Source of the DNA: an uncultured Methanobrevibacter sp.
GTDB lineage: Archaea; Methanobacteriota; Methanobacteria; Methanobacteriales; Methanobacteriaceae
Assembly (NCBI RefSeq): GCF_902774605.1
Contig: NZ_CACYJE010000012.1
Span: 1-58,205 of the forward strand
DNA length: 58,205 nucleotides
Reading direction: 5' to 3'
Part shown: piece after piece, positions 28,162-38,122 of the stretch
How positions within the stretch are numbered: position 1 is the stretch's first letter
How the letters are laid out: each line of letters starts with the position of its first letter
Program-made: the position numbers and the translations under genes
The notes under the pieces: model-generated
What the model was told of the DNA's origin: nothing
Seen by the model: the letters and a program-made list of their open reading frames with translations, nothing else
The model's database searches: none

Positions 28162-29240
28162 TTTTCTAATTCATCTCTTTCTATACCGCGCTTGATTTCA
28201 AGAGCGATTCTTCTACCCATACTCATTGGCTTACCGTAGGTCAAGTAGGAGTAAGGGGAACCGTCCATGAAAGTGTTGGTACCGCCGTCGGTTCTGGCAC
28301 TGATTTCAAAACAGATTACTTCTAGATTATCGTTGACTAATGTTTGCATACAGAATGGACCGTTCAATCCCGGTGCAACTAGTTTTTTAGCGCTTTCAGT
28401 TAGCTTGTCAGCAATGTCGAACACTTGTGGGAGCAATGATTCACGAATTACTGCTGGGTGGTTACCGGTTACAACGTAAGATGGGCTTAAGTCAATGTCC
28501 AATTGGTCTTTAGCAGGCATTCTTACAAAACCGTCTATACTGGATTCGTATCTTGTGTCCATACCCATCAGCTCTACGGTATCGTCAAGTGCTGAGTAGA
28601 AATAGTGTATGCAGTAGTTACAGCCTGAAACGTATTCTTCAATGTGTGCTGCTTCCACATCACTGTCTTCCAGCCATCCACGTGCTTTCATTGCCTCAAT
28701 TTTTGCATCGAATTCTTCAGGGGATGATGCAACGAAATATCCTCTTCCACCTCTTGCGCCTGGGAACTTGACCATTACCGGACGGTCGATTTCATCAGGA
28801 CTGTTGTATTTGAATGGTATTCTCACATCACCTTCAACAAGCAATGCTCTTTCCTTGTCCCTTTCAGCTTCCCATCTGAGCACGTCCCTGTTTCCGAACA
28901 TCGGTACGTTGAACTTGTCTTCAACATTGTCAAGGCCAGCATATGCTACAAAAGATCCATGAGGAACAACAATCGCATTCATGTCCCTGAGTTTTTGCTG
29001 AACATCCTCGTTGACTATGTCCTTGAACTCATCGACGATGATGTATTCGTCAGCCACTCCGAAACGTTGATATGGAATTTCTCTTCCCTTTTGACAGACA
29101 ATAGCGGTTCTGAATCCTTCTTCTTTTGCACCTTGTAGAATGTGTAAAGAAGTGTGGCTTCCGAGAGTGGCTATTGTGATTTCACTTTTGTCATATTTAG
29201 CCAAAATATCTAAAATATCTTCCTTTTTAACTTCTCCCAT
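28149..29240 (-). CDS. purP: Formate-phosphoribosylaminoimidazolecarboxamide ligase
   Basis: Archaeal enzyme that uses ATP and formate to turn AICAR into FAICAR in purine synthesis, replacing the folate-dependent PurH transformylase. The 363-residue ATP-grasp protein shows TIATLGSHTSLHILQGAK, VKFPGARGGRGYFVASSPEE, the GCNYCIHYFYS segment and ICFEISARTDGGTNTFMDG. I chose ATG 29240 because AAGGAGA lies 8 bases upstream; the frame stays open to 29288 but has no signal there. It is a stand-alone gene; its purine-pathway partners are elsewhere. Confidence 0.95.
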   Translation of the reverse strand: MGEVKKEDILDILAKYDKSEITIATLGSHTSLHILQGAKEEGFRTAIVCQKGREIPYQRFGVADEYIIVDEFKDIVNEDVQQKLRDMNAIVVPHGSFVAYAGLDNVEDKFNVPMFGNRDVLRWEAERDKERALLVEGDVRIPFKYNSPDEIDRPVMVKFPGARGGRGYFVASSPEEFDAKIEAMKARGWLEDSDVEAAHIEEYVSGCNYCIHYFYSALDDTVELMGMDTRYESSIDGFVRMPAKDQLDIDLSPSYVVTGNHPAVIRESLLPQVFDIADKLTESAKKLVAPGLNGPFCMQTLVNDNLEVICFEISARTDGGTNTFMDGSPYSYLTYGKPMSMGRRIALEIKRGIERDELEKIIT

Positions 29241-29365
29241 TTTATCTTCTCCTTGCAAGAATGATATATATAAATATATTTTTAACAATTTATAATAGTT
29301 GTTATTTAAAATTTAATTACAATGAGAAACAAAGAAATAATTTGAATAAATAAGGATTGAATAAT

Positions 29366-29896
29366 ATGTTAATCGGTTTAATTTCAGACACACATATACC
29401 TGATCGGGCAAAGGTATTGCCTACAAAAGTGCTTGAAGCGTTCAATGATGTTGAATTGATATTGCATGCAGGGGATTTGACTTCACCGAGAGTCATTGAA
29501 GAGCTGGAGGAAATCGCTCCTGTAATGGCTGTTCAGGGCAATATGGACAGGGCCAATGGAATCCAGCTTCCCAAGGCAAAGGTCATCGAAGCTGAAGGCT
29601 TGAAAATTGGATTGATTCACGGAGAAGTTTATCCGAGAGCTGACAGTGACCAATTATTATACCTTGCAAAGGAATTGGATGTTGACATTCTGGTTTCAGG
29701 ACACTCACACCAGCCGAAAATAGAGCAGAAAAGCGGAGTTTTGCTCATCAATCCTGGAAGTCCAATCGTTCCCAGATTGGCTGACAGGACTGTGATGTTG
29801 CTTGAAATCCATGATAAGGAAGTTGATGTTGAAATCATAAAGGTCGGCGCTCCGGTATGCAGCGCACTTGACTTTGACCAATACAAGAGGGATTAG
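29366..29896 (+). CDS. YfcE/MJ0936-type metallophosphodiesterase
   Basis: A 176-residue calcineurin-like phosphoesterase. The metal-binding motifs are complete: [14 protein letters not shown] (D-x-H), [10 protein letters not shown] (GD), [13 protein letters not shown] (GNxD), IHGEVYPR and [12 protein letters not shown] (GHSH). Such proteins are small phosphodiesterases active on model substrates; the natural substrate is unknown. ATG 29366 is preferred to a TTG at 29357. It ends 2 bases before rlmE, so the two genes are probably co-transcribed. Confidence 0.9.
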   Translation: MLIGLISDTHIPDRAKVLPTKVLEAFNDVELILHAGDLTSPRVIEELEEIAPVMAVQGNMDRANGIQLPKAKVIEAEGLKIGLIHGEVYPRADSDQLLYLAKELDVDILVSGHSHQPKIEQKSGVLLINPGSPIVPRLADRTVMLLEIHDKEVDVEIIKVGAPVCSALDFDQYKRD

Positions 29897-29898
29897 AA

Positions 29899-30531
29899 AT
29901 GGGCAGTAAATGGCAGATGGAAAAGCATAATGATCCATACTATAAAAAAGCAAAGAAAGAGGATTACCGTTCAAGGGCATCATATAAGCTCAAGCAATTG
30001 GACAAGAAGTACAAGCTCATCAAGCAGGGAAATACCGTGGTTGACCTTGGAGCGGCACCTGGAGGATGGTCACAGGTTGCGCTTGAAAAGGTCGGTGAGG
30101 AAGGAGTCGTTGTGGGAGTTGACCTCAACCGCTTCAAGAAATTCCATGAAGAAAACTATTATGGAATCCGCGGAGATTTCACCACCCCCGAAGTTCAGGA
30201 AAGGATAATGGAGCTTATCGGGGGAAAAGCCAAAGTAGTGATGTCTGATGCTTCACCTTCACTTTGCGGAATTAAAAACATTGACCAGCTCAGGTCAATC
30301 GACTTGACATATACAGTCATCGGAATCGCTGAAAACATTCTTGAGCCTAAGGGAAACCTTGTCATGAAGGTGTTCCAGGGTCCTGAATACAAGGAGATGC
30401 TGGATTCACTTAAGGGCAAGTTCAGACATGTTCGAACAACAAAGCCTGCATCATCACGTAAAAAAAGTTCTGAAATGTATGTTGTCGGCCTGGAATATAT
30501 GCCTAATAAAAAAAAGAGAAAAAGAAAATAA
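29899..30531 (+). CDS. rlmE: 23S rRNA uridine-2'-O-methyltransferase (FtsJ/RrmJ)
   Basis: SAM-dependent ribose methyltransferase for the conserved A-loop uridine of 23S rRNA (U2552 in E. coli). The 210-residue protein has the [15 protein letters not shown] start with the catalytic Lys, the SAM motif [28 protein letters not shown] (catalytic Asp), [10 protein letters not shown] (catalytic Lys) and [11 protein letters not shown] (Glu), giving a full K-D-K-E tetrad. The lysine-rich C-terminus (NKKKRKRK) probably helps bind RNA. Ends 1 base from the convergent gene. Confidence 0.94.
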   Translation: MGSKWQMEKHNDPYYKKAKKEDYRSRASYKLKQLDKKYKLIKQGNTVVDLGAAPGGWSQVALEKVGEEGVVVGVDLNRFKKFHEENYYGIRGDFTTPEVQERIMELIGGKAKVVMSDASPSLCGIKNIDQLRSIDLTYTVIGIAENILEPKGNLVMKVFQGPEYKEMLDSLKGKFRHVRTTKPASSRKKSSEMYVVGLEYMPNKKKRKRK

Positions 30532-30532
30532 T

Positions 30533-30952
30533 TTAAAGATTATTATACGCCTTGTTAGCAGTATCAAGTTCTTTTTTTGCAAATTCAATCCTACTATCTA
30601 CTTCATTGGATGGCTTGCCCGCATCCAATGCACTTTGAACATTTTCAATAGCTGAATTCGCCCGTGTCAACTCTAATTTTGCATCATTGTAAACTTTAAC
30701 GTCATCGGCGCCGCCAGCATAAAATGTGGATTTGACGCTGTCAAACTTCACGGACAGATTACCATATGTAGCTTTAAGCTCTGCAAGTTCATCATATTGA
30801 GTTCCGGAAGATATTTCATTTGTAATTCCACTGGAAACAATACTGTAACCCACATATGCCACCACAATTATTGTTGCAATTATCATGATAATTCCAACGA
30901 CGGAAATTAACATAGAAGTGGATTTAAATAAACTTAATCTAGATTTTCTCAT
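30533..30952 (-). CDS. Membrane-anchored hypothetical protein with coiled-coil
   Basis: A 139-residue protein not assigned to a family. A short basic N-terminus is followed by one membrane helix (SMLISVVGIIMIIATIIVVAYVGY) and an extracellular helical part of alternating charged and hydrophobic residues (AELKATYGNLSVKF, AKLELTRANSAIENVQSALD) that could form a coiled coil. ATG 30952 is chosen because GAGGT lies 5 bases before it; the frame opens 5 codons earlier. Convergent with rlmE, divergent from mcm. Function unknown. Confidence 0.68.
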   Translation of the reverse strand: MRKSRLSLFKSTSMLISVVGIIMIIATIIVVAYVGYSIVSSGITNEISSGTQYDELAELKATYGNLSVKFDSVKSTFYAGGADDVKVYNDAKLELTRANSAIENVQSALDAGKPSNEVDSRIEFAKKELDTANKAYNNL

Positions 30953-31016
30953 ATTAACCTCAATCATTAAATTTATTGAAACTATTTTTATTTATATTAG
31001 TATATAATTTTTACTT

Positions 31017-31029
31017 ATCACACGCTCTC
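31017..31029 (+). promoter_or_regulatory. Motif ATCACACGCTCTC upstream of mcm
   Basis: This GC-richer 13-mer sits about 37 bases before the mcm start and matches ATCACGCGCTCTC at 43037-43049 upstream of the MutS-like gene at 12 of 13 bases. In an AT-rich genome such a match upstream of two DNA-maintenance genes is unlikely to be trivial. Confidence 0.4.
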
Positions 31030-31065
31030 TACCCAATATTTTTTAAATATAAAAAATCTAATATT

Positions 31066-33075
31066 ATGACAATGAACTCTACTAATAAAACACAAACATC
31101 AACTGCAAAATTTGAAGAATTTTTTGCAACATCATATAAGGATGACGTATTCGAGATACTTGAAAAATATCCCGATGAAAGGTCACTGACCGTAAACTAC
31201 CAATCCTTGGAGATATTCGATCCTGACTTGGCGGATTTGTTAATCGACAAGCCTGAGGAAGTTATTGAAGCCGCTCAAATTGCCATCAAGAACATTGACC
31301 CATTGGTTAAGGATGCTGACATAAACATTCGTTTCGAGAATCTGAGCAATGTAATCCAGCTAAAGGATTTGCTAAGCAAATACATTGGAACATTCGTAGC
31401 TGCAGATGGTATTGTAAGGAAAACTGATGAGATTCGACCACGTATTGAAACAGGTGTTTTTGAATGTAGAGGTTGTATGAGACTGCACGAGGTCGAGCAA
31501 ACTTCAGGAAACCACATCATCGAACCGTCATTATGTAGCGAATGCGGAGGAAGATCCTTCAGATTGCTTCAGGAAGAGTCAAAATACATCGATACACAAA
31601 CCGCAAGGATGCAGGAACCGCTCGAGAACCTGTCCGGAGGAACAGAACCTAAACAGATGCTCATGATTCTTGAAGATGACCTGGTGGATGAGCTGAACCC
31701 GGGGGACAAGGTGAGAATCACAGGAACCCTGAAAACATTCCGTGAAGAGCGCAGCGGAAAGTTCAAGAACTACATTTATGTCAATCACATTGAGCCGTTG
31801 GAGCAGGAATTCGAGGAATTGAGCCTGTCCGAAGAGGATGAGGAGAAAATCATTGAACTATCACAGGACCCTCACATCCACGATAAGATTATCCGTTCAA
31901 CCGCTCCTTCAATCAGAGGTTACCCTAACGTTAAGGAAGCCATTGCGCTTCAACTGTTCGGTGGGGCTTCAAAGCAACTTGAGGATGAAACCAAACTGAG
32001 GGGAGACATTCACATCCTGATTGTCGGGGACCCTGGTATCGGTAAGTCCCAGATATTGAAGTACGTTTCAAGATTAGCTCCGAGAAGTATCTATACAAGT
32101 GGTAAAGGTACAAGTGGTGCAGGTTTAACCGCAGCGGCAGTTCGTGACGAGCTTGGAGGATGGTCCCTGGAAGCCGGTGCATTGGTTCTTGGGGACCAGG
32201 GTAACGTGTGCGTTGACGAATTGGACAAGATGAGGTCAGAGGACCGTTCAGCGCTTCACGAGGCATTGGAACAGCAGACTGTAAGTATCGCTAAGGCGGG
32301 AATCATGGCAACCTTGAATTCAAGATGTTCAGTTCTTGCAGCGGCAAACCCTAAGTTCGGTAGGTTCGACCGTTATAAAGTGCTTGCAGAGCAGATTGAC
32401 TTGCCTGCGCCGATCATTTCCCGTTTCGATTTGATTTTCGTTATCGAGGATAAGCCAAGCAAAGAAGGGGATGCAAAGCTAGCTGACCATATTCTTAAGA
32501 TACACCAGGAAAACACTGTTGAATATGAAATCGAGCCAGAATTGCTCAGGAAATATATTGCTTATGCCCGTAAGAACGTGAATCCACATTTGACCGATGA
32601 GGCCATACAGGTTCTAAAAGAGTTTTACGTAAGCACAAGGAACAGCAACCCCGAAGAGCAAGGTCCAGTTCCGATTACTGCAAGGCAATTGGAGGCAATC
32701 ATTCGTCTCTCAGAGGCAAGCGCTAAAATCAAGCTTAAGGAGACTGTTGACAAGGAAGATGCAGAGCGTGCGGTTAAGCTGCAGATGGCTTGTCTTAAGG
32801 AGATCGGTGTTGATCCGGAAACCGGTGAAATCGATGCAGATATCGTGAGTGGAGGAACACCTAAATCCGACAGGGATAAAATCCAAACCGTAACTGAAGA
32901 AATTAAACTCCTTGAAGAGGAATATGCTGGTAACGCCCCATTGAATGTTTTACTTTCAAACATGAGCGACAAGTATGGCGTCAGCGAGGATAAGACCGAG
33001 CAAATCGTCAGAAACCTTGTTCAGAAGGGAGTCATCTATCAGCCAACAACAGGATACTTTAGACGCGTAGTCTAA
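31066..33075 (+). CDS. mcm: Minichromosome maintenance protein, replicative helicase
   Basis: The archaeal replicative DNA helicase, 669 residues. The N-terminal OB/zinc part ([12 protein letters not shown] with the CSECGG second half) is followed by the AAA+ core: Walker [15 protein letters not shown], Walker [11 protein letters not shown], sensor 1 [11 protein letters not shown] and arginine finger [10 protein letters not shown]-terminal winged helix ends the protein. No intein. ATG 31066 or 31072 fits; a TATA-like TTTAAATATA at 31042-31051 is about 25 bases before the second, so the transcript may be leaderless. The open frame upstream to 30976 is not coding. It leads the run mcm, aIF2 beta, Nmd3-like, tyrS. 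Confidence 0.97.
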   Translation: MTMNSTNKTQTSTAKFEEFFATSYKDDVFEILEKYPDERSLTVNYQSLEIFDPDLADLLIDKPEEVIEAAQIAIKNIDPLVKDADINIRFENLSNVIQLKDLLSKYIGTFVAADGIVRKTDEIRPRIETGVFECRGCMRLHEVEQTSGNHIIEPSLCSECGGRSFRLLQEESKYIDTQTARMQEPLENLSGGTEPKQMLMILEDDLVDELNPGDKVRITGTLKTFREERSGKFKNYIYVNHIEPLEQEFEELSLSEEDEEKIIELSQDPHIHDKIIRSTAPSIRGYPNVKEAIALQLFGGASKQLEDETKLRGDIHILIVGDPGIGKSQILKYVSRLAPRSIYTSGKGTSGAGLTAAAVRDELGGWSLEAGALVLGDQGNVCVDELDKMRSEDRSALHEALEQQTVSIAKAGIMATLNSRCSVLAAANPKFGRFDRYKVLAEQIDLPAPIISRFDLIFVIEDKPSKEGDAKLADHILKIHQENTVEYEIEPELLRKYIAYARKNVNPHLTDEAIQVLKEFYVSTRNSNPEEQGPVPITARQLEAIIRLSEASAKIKLKETVDKEDAERAVKLQMACLKEIGVDPETGEIDADIVSGGTPKSDRDKIQTVTEEIKLLEEEYAGNAPLNVLLSNMSDKYGVSEDKTEQIVRNLVQKGVIYQPTTGYFRRVV

Positions 33076-33076
33076 A
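33058..33076 (+). terminator. Hairpin terminator after mcm
   Basis: TTTAGAC, loop GCGTA, GTCTAAA: a 7-bp stem overlapping the mcm stop, then a T-rich stretch (CCCATTTTTTATTATTTT). Confidence 0.55.
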
Positions 33077-33204
33077 TATTCCCATTTTTTATTATTTTAT
33101 TTGAAAATTTTTTAAAAACACCACCATTTAACAATACATTAATAAATGATTAAAACTAAATTTAATATATTATACTTATACTAATTTTATAAGGAGAGAT
33201 AATT

Positions 33205-33612
33205 ATGGATAAATACGAAGATTTATTAGAAAGAGCAATAGACCAATTACCTCCTGAAGTATTTGAACATAAAAGATTCAAAATCCCTAAAGCTTATTCA
33301 GACATTCAAGGTAATAGAACATTCATCAAGAACTTTAAAGATGTTGCAGAAGGTTTAAACAGGGATCCTCAACACTTATTGAAATTCCTGATGAGGGAAT
33401 TAGGTACTGCAGGAAACATTGAAGGTCAAAGAGCAATCCTGCAAGGTAAATTCACACATTACCTAATCAATGAAAGAATCGAGGATTATGTGGACAAGTA
33501 CGTTATTTGCCACGAATGCAACAGACCAGATACTAGAATTATCAGAGAAGGTAGAATATTCTTGCTTAAATGTGCTGCATGCGGTGCTACAGCACCTTTA
33601 AAATCATTATAA
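33205..33612 (+). CDS. Translation initiation factor aIF2 beta subunit
   Basis: Beta subunit of the trimeric archaeal aIF2, which brings initiator tRNA to the ribosome. The 135-residue length is typical of archaea. A central alpha-beta domain ([20 protein letters not shown], then [14 protein letters not shown]) is followed by the zinc ribbon [10 protein letters not shown] ... LKCAACGA. Start ATG with GGAGAG upstream. Sits between mcm and an Nmd3-like gene. Confidence 0.96.
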   Translation: MDKYEDLLERAIDQLPPEVFEHKRFKIPKAYSDIQGNRTFIKNFKDVAEGLNRDPQHLLKFLMRELGTAGNIEGQRAILQGKFTHYLINERIEDYVDKYVICHECNRPDTRIIREGRIFLLKCAACGATAPLKSL

Positions 33613-33646
33613 AATTCTACTTTTTTCACTTATTTTTTTTGATACC

Positions 33647-34690
33647 ATGTTTTGTCCAGAGTGCGGAAGTACAGATAAGGAAATGGTTGGAGACATCTGC
33701 ATAGACTGTTTTTTAAAAGAATTCCAGATGATTGAACTGCCGAAACGCATTGAAGTTCAAATATGCAGCCATTGCAACAGCAAACTTGAGGAAGGTAAAT
33801 GGAGCGATGAGTTCATTCCCGAAGAAGAGATAATTTACCGCGCGCTTGAGAGAAACATAAAGATAGCTGATGAAGTTGAAAACGAAATCATCAACCTTGA
33901 AATCGACCAGATAAAAGGCACAATAGCAAGTTGCTATGTTGAGATTGTTGGCGAGGTTCATGGGGCACAGATTGAGGAAACCCATGACACTGAAGTCAAA
34001 ATTCTTAAAACCGTTTGTCCAACATGCAGCAAGATACAATCAGGATACTATGAGTCAGTCATTCAGTTCAGGGCAGCCAATCGTGAAATCAAGCCTGAAG
34101 AATACAGTTTAGCTGATGAGATTGTTGAACGTACCCTGTTAAAACAATCCAAAAAGGACAAGCTAGCGTATTGTCCCCAGATTGCAAGGTTAAAGGAGGG
34201 TCATGATTACTACATTGGTTCTTTCAAATCAGGCAAAAAAGTGGCTGAAGCATTAACCGAGGAGTTCGGCGGAATAACCAAGGAATCCCCAAGACTCATC
34301 AGTGAAGACAAATCCACAGGCAAGGGATTGTACCGTGTTTGGATTTCAGTGAGAATCCCTGAGTTTGAAGTTAATGATTTCGTCAAGTATGAGGATAAGA
34401 TTATTAGAATCAATAGTATCGGCAAAACTAGCGTGGTTGGAATGGATATCTCAACCGATAAAAAGCACAATATTCCAATGAAGAATATGGAAGACATTAA
34501 ACTGGTTAAAAAATCATCAGAAATAGAAACCACTACAATCATATCAAAATCACCGAGCATGATACAAATCCTTGATCCAAGCGACTATTCCGCTGTGGAT
34601 TTGGAGATGAAGGATGAATTCAAGGATTATAATATTGGTGATGAAATCAAACTTATTAAAATTGACAATTACATTTATTTACTAAATTAA
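33647..34690 (+). CDS. Nmd3-like ribosomal export/adaptor protein
   Basis: A 347-residue archaeal homolog of Nmd3, which in eukaryotes loads on the 60S subunit for export; the archaeal role is presumably in large-subunit maturation. The N-terminus carries two zinc-binding pairs ([33 protein letters not shown]), then a third ([20 protein letters not shown]), typical of Nmd3, followed by SH3/OB-like parts. It follows the aIF2 beta gene by 34 bases and tyrS starts 8 bases after it, so it belongs to the same translation-linked run. Confidence 0.85.
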   Translation: MFCPECGSTDKEMVGDICIDCFLKEFQMIELPKRIEVQICSHCNSKLEEGKWSDEFIPEEEIIYRALERNIKIADEVENEIINLEIDQIKGTIASCYVEIVGEVHGAQIEETHDTEVKILKTVCPTCSKIQSGYYESVIQFRAANREIKPEEYSLADEIVERTLLKQSKKDKLAYCPQIARLKEGHDYYIGSFKSGKKVAEALTEEFGGITKESPRLISEDKSTGKGLYRVWISVRIPEFEVNDFVKYEDKIIRINSIGKTSVVGMDISTDKKHNIPMKNMEDIKLVKKSSEIETTTIISKSPSMIQILDPSDYSAVDLEMKDEFKDYNIGDEIKLIKIDNYIYLLN

Positions 34691-34698
34691 GTGATAAG

Positions 34699-35661
34699 AT
34701 GAATATTGAAGAAAAAATTCAATTAATCGAAAACGGAACATTAGAAATTATTGACACTGAAGAGTTGAAGGCAGTTCTTGAAAAGGACCAGCCAGTAGCT
34801 TATACCGGTTATGAACCTTCAGGCAAAATCCATTTAGGCCATGCCGTAACCGTGCAGAAATTAAAACAATTACAAAGTTTAGGTTTTAAAATTAAAATCC
34901 TTTTAGCAGATTATCATGCATTCTTGAATGGAAAGGGAACTGTTGAGGAAATAGCTGAAACTGCTGAGTACAATAAGAAATGTTTCCAGGCACTTGGCCT
35001 TGATGAAACTACCGAATATGTTTTAGGCTCATCATTCCAATTGGAAAGCGATTACACTGATAAGGTTTATCAATTGGCTACCATGACCACTTTGAAAAGA
35101 GCTAGAAGAAGTATGGATCAGGTCAGCCGTGCAGATGACAATCCAAAAGTGGCTAGTGTAATTTATCCAATTATGCAGACCGTTGATATGGCTGCTCTTG
35201 AAGTGGACATTGCACTTGGCGGAATGGAACAGAGGAAAATCCAGATGCTTGCACGTGAAAACCTTGAAAAAATCGGTGAAAATGTTCCTGTCTGCATCCA
35301 CACCCCATTGCTTCATGGCCTTGACGGAGATGCCAAGATGTCTTCAAGCAAAGGAAACTACATTGCAGTGGATGACAGCGTTGAAGAAATCACTAAAAAA
35401 ATCAACAAGAGCTACTGTCCACAGGGACAAGTTGAAGACAATCCTATGATTGAAATTGCAGAAACATTCGTTTATCCTAATCAGGAAAAGTTATTAATCA
35501 AAAGGCCTGAAAAGTTCGGCGGAGATATTGAATTGACTCATGATGAATTGATCAAGGATTTCAGCGAAGGCAACCTTCACCCAATGGACTTGAAAAATGG
35601 AATAAAAGATTTCCTAATTGAATTCTTTGAACCTGTTAGAAAATACATGGAGGAGAATTAA
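34699..35661 (+). CDS. tyrS: Tyrosyl-tRNA synthetase, archaeal type
   Basis: Charges tRNA-Tyr with tyrosine. The 320-residue class I synthetase has the HIGH-type motif in [18 protein letters not shown], the tyrosine-site region [20 protein letters not shown] and the KMSKS variant [10 protein letters not shown]. No C-terminal S4 domain, as expected of the archaeal form. AAGTGATAAG precedes the ATG. Co-directional with the small gene at 35662, whose ATG follows its stop directly. Confidence 0.96.
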   Translation: MNIEEKIQLIENGTLEIIDTEELKAVLEKDQPVAYTGYEPSGKIHLGHAVTVQKLKQLQSLGFKIKILLADYHAFLNGKGTVEEIAETAEYNKKCFQALGLDETTEYVLGSSFQLESDYTDKVYQLATMTTLKRARRSMDQVSRADDNPKVASVIYPIMQTVDMAALEVDIALGGMEQRKIQMLARENLEKIGENVPVCIHTPLLHGLDGDAKMSSSKGNYIAVDDSVEEITKKINKSYCPQGQVEDNPMIEIAETFVYPNQEKLLIKRPEKFGGDIELTHDELIKDFSEGNLHPMDLKNGIKDFLIEFFEPVRKYMEEN

Positions 35662-35874
35662 ATGGTTGAAGAAAAGGAAGAGTTTGAAATGGGAATTCCT
35701 AATGGTGTCGGAGAACAGATGCTTGCCCATGCCTTTGAAAAGTTTGACATTAAATTGGAGCATGGCGAATTCGGCCCTAAACTCATCGGAGAATATGATG
35801 AGCTTGTTAAGGTAAGGGATTTTTTGGAAAACGCTATTCGTGAGAGATTGAAAGAACTTGAAGGAAACAAATAA
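35662..35874 (+). CDS. Small acidic hypothetical protein, 70 aa
   Basis: Not recognised. A soluble 70-residue protein, mostly helical (VGEQMLAHAFEKFDIKLEHG; VKVRDFLENAIRERLKELEG). The start codon abuts the tyrS stop and GGAG lies within the last tyrS codons, so it is coupled to tyrS. The stop is followed by an AAGGAAA/TTTCCTT hairpin, which closes the operon. Its constant link to tyrS suggests a translation or tRNA role, but this is guesswork. Confidence 0.7.
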   Translation: MVEEKEEFEMGIPNGVGEQMLAHAFEKFDIKLEHGEFGPKLIGEYDELVKVRDFLENAIRERLKELEGNK

Positions 35875-35883
35875 ATTTTCCTT
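35861..35883 (+). terminator. Hairpin terminator after the tyrS operon
   Basis: AAGGAAA, loop of 9, TTTCCTT: a 7-bp stem around the stop codon, followed by TAACTTATTTTTTTATT. Confidence 0.5.
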
Positions 35884-36147
35884 TAACTTATTTTTTTATT
35901 AACCAGTAAACGCCATTGCCCACACATAATAATGTAACTTATTTTTTACTTTTAGAGCATGGAGCAAACCTTATGGAAATTGCTCGAACCTAAAGAAGTT
36001 TCAGGACATAATAATCATTCAATATTCATTGTTCACTTGAAACTGATTAAAATCTTAATTTAATTTAATAATCATGATTAAACATTACCATTTAATTATT
36101 TTATTGTTTTCACAATAGATTTCAAAGTTGACGAATGTGCACAACGG

Positions 36148-36157
36148 TTTTTATATA
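36148..36157 (+). promoter_or_regulatory. Candidate TATA box for mtrH
   Basis: TTTTTATATA preceded by a purine-containing segment (AACGG) resembles a BRE/TATA pair. If used, transcription would start near 36183, giving an mtrH leader of about 185 bases, long for an archaeal mRNA. Confidence 0.45.
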
Positions 36158-36299
36158 CAAGCCACCTATGTTAAAAATATTTTATTATATGGAATGTGCA
36201 ATTTTTATTTTAATATTTTAAACATCAATGCAATATTTATTAAAAAAATTTTAATATTTTTAGAAATATTTAAATATGATTAAATAAGAAAATCATATT

Positions 36300-36346
36300 A
36301 GACTTAACTTTAATTTTTATAAATTAAAAATGAAAAAGTTGAGTCT
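36300..36346 (+). promoter_or_regulatory. Leader hairpin just upstream of the mtrH ribosome-binding site
   Basis: AGACTTAACTTT (36300-36311) can pair with AAAGTTGAGTCT (36335-36346) over 12 positions with one G-U pair; the loop can form an inner AT stem. It ends 8 bases before the ribosome-binding site AGAGGT (36355-36360). In the mRNA it would stand directly ahead of translation initiation. Confidence 0.5.
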
Positions 36347-36368
36347 CAATTAAAAGAGGTTAGTATAA

Positions 36369-37307
36369 ATGTTTAAATTCGATAAAGAACAAGAAGTTTT
36401 TGACTTCGGCGGAGTCAAAATGGGTGGACAACCTGGAGAATATCCAACCGTATTGGCAGGAACAATCTTCTATGGTGGACACAATATTATTAACGATGAA
36501 TTAACCGGAGACTTTGATAAAGCCAGAGCTGAGCAGTTAGTTAACGACATGGCTTCCATCTCCGATGTTACTGGTAATCCTTATATTGTACAAGTATTCG
36601 GACAGACTGTCGAAGCATTGCCAAAATACATTGAATATATTGGTGAAATTTGTGATGCTCCTTTCCTTATAGATTCAACATCCGGTGAAGCAAGAGTTGC
36701 TGGTGCACAGTACGCTGACGAAACCGGATTGACCGAAAGGGCAATTTATAACTCAATCAACATGGCTGCTGACCAATCTGAATTGGATGCACTTGCTGAA
36801 ACCAACATTTCCGCCTCCATCATCTTAGGATTCAACCCTATGAATGCTACAGTTGAAGGGAAAATGGCAATGTGGGAAGATGGGGATGACGGTGCTTACG
36901 AGAAAGGTTTGCTTGAAGTGGCTGCTGAATGCGGTATCGACAAGTTCATGATGGATACTGCAGTAACTCCTTTAGGACAGGGTGCAGGTATTGCTGCTAG
37001 AACTTCCTTCGCCGAAAAGGCAAAATGGGGATATCCTGTAGGATCAGGTATTCACAATGTGCCTTCCGCATGGGACTGGCTAAGGGAATACAAGAAGGCA
37101 GGAAACAAAACCGCATTCACCGTTTGCGACATTGGAGCAAATATCGTGCAGGTAATGTGCGCTGGAGACTTTGTTCTATTTGGACCTATTGAAAATGCAG
37201 GCATCGCATTTCCTGCAGTGGCTCAAACAGACATGTTCATATCCGAAGCTGCAAAACCATTAGGAACCGAACCAGTGGATTACCACCCAATGAACAAGTT
37301 AGTTTAA
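36369..37307 (+). CDS. mtrH: Tetrahydromethanopterin S-methyltransferase subunit H
   Basis: MtrH moves the methyl group from methyl-tetrahydromethanopterin to the cobamide of the Mtr complex. The 312-residue TIM-barrel protein is full length, with FDFGGVKMGGQPGEYPTVLA, the pterin/substrate region FLIDSTSGEARVAGAQYADE, and PLGQGAGIAARTSFAEKAKW. It stands alone: none of mtrE, D, C, B, A, F or G is in the 58 kb. The gene has its own long leader (TATA at 36148, hairpin at 36300-36346) and AGAGGT before the ATG. It may be the regular Mtr subunit at a separated locus or an extra copy serving another corrinoid system; the sequence does not decide. Confidence 0.93.
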   Translation: MFKFDKEQEVFDFGGVKMGGQPGEYPTVLAGTIFYGGHNIINDELTGDFDKARAEQLVNDMASISDVTGNPYIVQVFGQTVEALPKYIEYIGEICDAPFLIDSTSGEARVAGAQYADETGLTERAIYNSINMAADQSELDALAETNISASIILGFNPMNATVEGKMAMWEDGDDGAYEKGLLEVAAECGIDKFMMDTAVTPLGQGAGIAARTSFAEKAKWGYPVGSGIHNVPSAWDWLREYKKAGNKTAFTVCDIGANIVQVMCAGDFVLFGPIENAGIAFPAVAQTDMFISEAAKPLGTEPVDYHPMNKLV

Positions 37308-37393
37308 GACCCAATCTGTTAAAACATTTTACGGACTTCTACAGGGATTTGTTGTTTTGCAAATCTTAAACATTAATCCAAAAATACCGAATT

Positions 37394-37425
37394 AGCACTG
37401 GACACCACTAAACACGTCCAGTGCT
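37394..37425 (+). terminator. Strong hairpin downstream of mtrH
   Basis: AGCACTGGAC, loop of 12, GTCCAGTGCT: a perfect 10-bp, GC-containing stem 87 bases after the mtrH stop and 39 bases from the convergent tmk stop. The following T-run is short (TTTAA), so termination is probable but not certain. Confidence 0.6.
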
Positions 37426-37463
37426 TTAAAAGAAATAGCTAATTTTAAATATTAAAAAAAAGA

Positions 37464-38042
37464 TTATAAAATGCAGTCTGGACAGATTCCCAGATAAGGT
37501 GCAACCGCTTTTTTTATATCTGAAGACACCTTGTTGACTCCCCTGTCCGCATCGATTATTTCATGAGTGTAATTTTCAGCCAGTTTCAGGTAATTGGCTT
37601 TAACCCTGGTCAAAAATTCCTCATTTTCAAAAGTGTCCTCTCCGGAGGCTCTTGCAACTGATGTTTTAACATCCAAATCCAAAAGAATCAATAAATCAGG
37701 TTTTTTTGCATACCTATTAATTTCATCGATCCATTCGGCAGGTTCCTGATAGGCAAGGCTTGAAATGAATGAGCGGTCGGAGATGAAGATTTTTGAGTCA
37801 TCCTCCAACTTATCCATCAGGAGTAGCCTGTCGGCGGCAAAAAGCAAACCCAACATTCTTTGAACACTTTCTGTTGTTGCATCAGGCCTTTGCAGCATTT
37901 CCCTTATGAGTTTTCCAATCTTGGAATCTGTAGGTTCGACCAATGTTTCAACCCTGAACCCGTTTGCCTCAAGCCATTCCCTCAGCATTTGGATTTGGGT
38001 TGATTTTCCCGCACCGTCAATTCCTTCAAATACTATGTACAT
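37464..38042 (-). CDS. tmk: Thymidylate kinase
   Basis: Phosphorylates dTMP to dTDP. A 192-residue P-loop kinase: MYIVFEGIDGAGKSTQIQML (Walker A), the DRSFISSLAYQEP substrate segment and LLILLDLDVKTSVAR. Length and order are normal for the family. Convergent with mtrH. It begins 80 bases from the divergent U32 gene. Confidence 0.95.
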   Translation of the reverse strand: MYIVFEGIDGAGKSTQIQMLREWLEANGFRVETLVEPTDSKIGKLIREMLQRPDATTESVQRMLGLLFAADRLLLMDKLEDDSKIFISDRSFISSLAYQEPAEWIDEINRYAKKPDLLILLDLDVKTSVARASGEDTFENEEFLTRVKANYLKLAENYTHEIIDADRGVNKVSSDIKKAVAPYLGICPDCIL

Positions 38043-38122
38043 AAGATAGAATATGTTTTAATTTAATATATAATTAATTCCAAAGATATAAATGAATAAT
38101 CTAAACAAGGTGTATATGAAAA

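Larger units (their letters stand above)
35884..36368. other. Long AT-rich region upstream of mtrH
   Basis: 485 bases without a convincing gene. It holds a TATA box at 36148-36157, a 9-base repeat GAATGTGCA (36133-36141 and 36192-36200) and the hairpin at 36300-36346. A 34-codon open frame at 35959-36063 (starts MEQTLWKLLEPKEVSGH) is seen but cannot be called a gene. Confidence 0.5.

Noticed and set aside
30976-31065. N-terminal extension of mcm by 30 codons
   Set aside because: The extension is AT-rich promoter sequence containing the TATA-like runs; family members start near MTMNSTNKT.
35959-36063. Short open frame, 34 codons, starting MEQTLWKLLEPKEVSGH
   Set aside because: No ribosome-binding site, no family, and it ends in low-complexity AT-rich sequence; kept only as a note in the mtrH upstream region.
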